Below are positions 5,711 through 5,810 of a DNA stretch of 5,810 bases, one piece after another. How positions within the stretch are numbered: the stretch's first letter is position 1; each line of letters starts with the position of its first letter. This DNA comes from Desulfobulbus sp. (GTDB lineage: Bacteria; Pseudomonadota; Gammaproteobacteria; Burkholderiales; Rhodocyclaceae): the NCBI GenBank assembly GCA_009782025.1, contig WQUQ01000113.1:1-5810 (forward strand), in the 5' to 3' direction. The notes under the pieces are model-generated. The model was not told where the DNA came from. It worked only from the letters and a program-made list of their open reading frames with translations, and did not search any database. A program made the position numbers and the translations under genes.

Positions 5711-5810
5711 TCATTCCATTTTCAAATCAGCCGAGGACGCGAAGGCGAAGCGCAGACAGTACGGTTGTACGGCAAGCGAAGCCGACAAAGTCATCGGTTG
5801 ATTTGGAAAT
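5711..5810. repeat. Short inverted-repeat (MITE-like) element, cut by window end
   Basis: The left end at 5718-5734 and the sequence at 5794-5810 are inverted copies matching at 15 of 17 positions; the right copy runs off the window. If symmetrical, the element would be about 107 bp. The interior contains repeated GCGAAG hexamers (5739-5744, 5745-5750, 5776-5781) and a small palindrome with GTAC arms (5759-5762 and 5767-5770), so the whole could fold into a cruciform or RNA hairpin. It has no coding capacity. Starting 34 bases after the hemerythrin stop, it could also end transcription of that gene. It resembles dispersed extragenic repeats of Rhodocyclales, from memory only. Confidence 0.6.

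Noticed and set aside
1..5810. CRISPR array, tRNA or rRNA genes
   Set aside because: No regularly spaced direct repeats and no cloverleaf or rRNA-like sequence were seen on either strand.

Overview
The window reads as GC-rich, ordinary chromosomal DNA from a betaproteobacterium, most likely of the Rhodocyclales (Azonexus/Dechloromonas/Azospira-like). This rests on the protein styles (short betaproteobacterial ProQ, CcoG, bacteriohemerythrin, a sigma-54 activator with a cysteine-bearing PAS domain) and on a short inverted-repeat element at the right edge. The taxonomic call is inference; no rRNA or other marker gene is present.

Layout. Positions 111-554 (+) encode a ProQ/FinO-domain RNA chaperone. 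It is followed 19 bases later by an unrecognised small exported protein (574-1086, +) whose base composition is visibly less GC-rich than its neighbours. A convergent junction (1087-1187) carries two overlapping dyads that could act as alternative hairpins. On the minus strand lie a HicA-like small protein without a HicB partner (1463-1188) and, upstream of it, a sigma-54-dependent activator (2832-1513) with PAS, AAA+ and Fis-type HTH domains. Diverging from the activator, on the plus strand, are ccoG (3180-4595), a PaaI-type hotdog thioesterase (4676-5146) and a bacteriohemerythrin (5185-5676), all in one direction with gaps of 80 and 38 bases. The window ends inside a roughly 100-bp inverted-repeat element (5711 to beyond 5810).

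Most notable is the 347-base divergent region between the activator and ccoG. It contains, in the classical order and spacing of a sigma-54 promoter, a 36-bp imperfect dyad beside the activator's start codon, a perfect match to the IHF consensus, and a near-consensus -24/-12 element pointing at ccoG. The simplest reading is that the divergently encoded activator controls ccoG and possibly the thioesterase and hemerythrin behind it. The activator's PAS domain carries three cysteines (C51, C62, C69), which suggests a redox, metal or gas signal. CcoG reduces and handles copper for cbb3-type oxidase assembly and hemerythrin binds O2, so the set would form a sigma-54-controlled module for microaerobic respiration. 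The regulatory link is inference from sequence architecture and has not been shown.

A second oddity is a 21-base sequence, 20 of 21 identical, shared by the left end of the right-edge element and the 3' end of the activator gene, where it supplies the stop codon. This looks like a solo terminus of the same repeat family.
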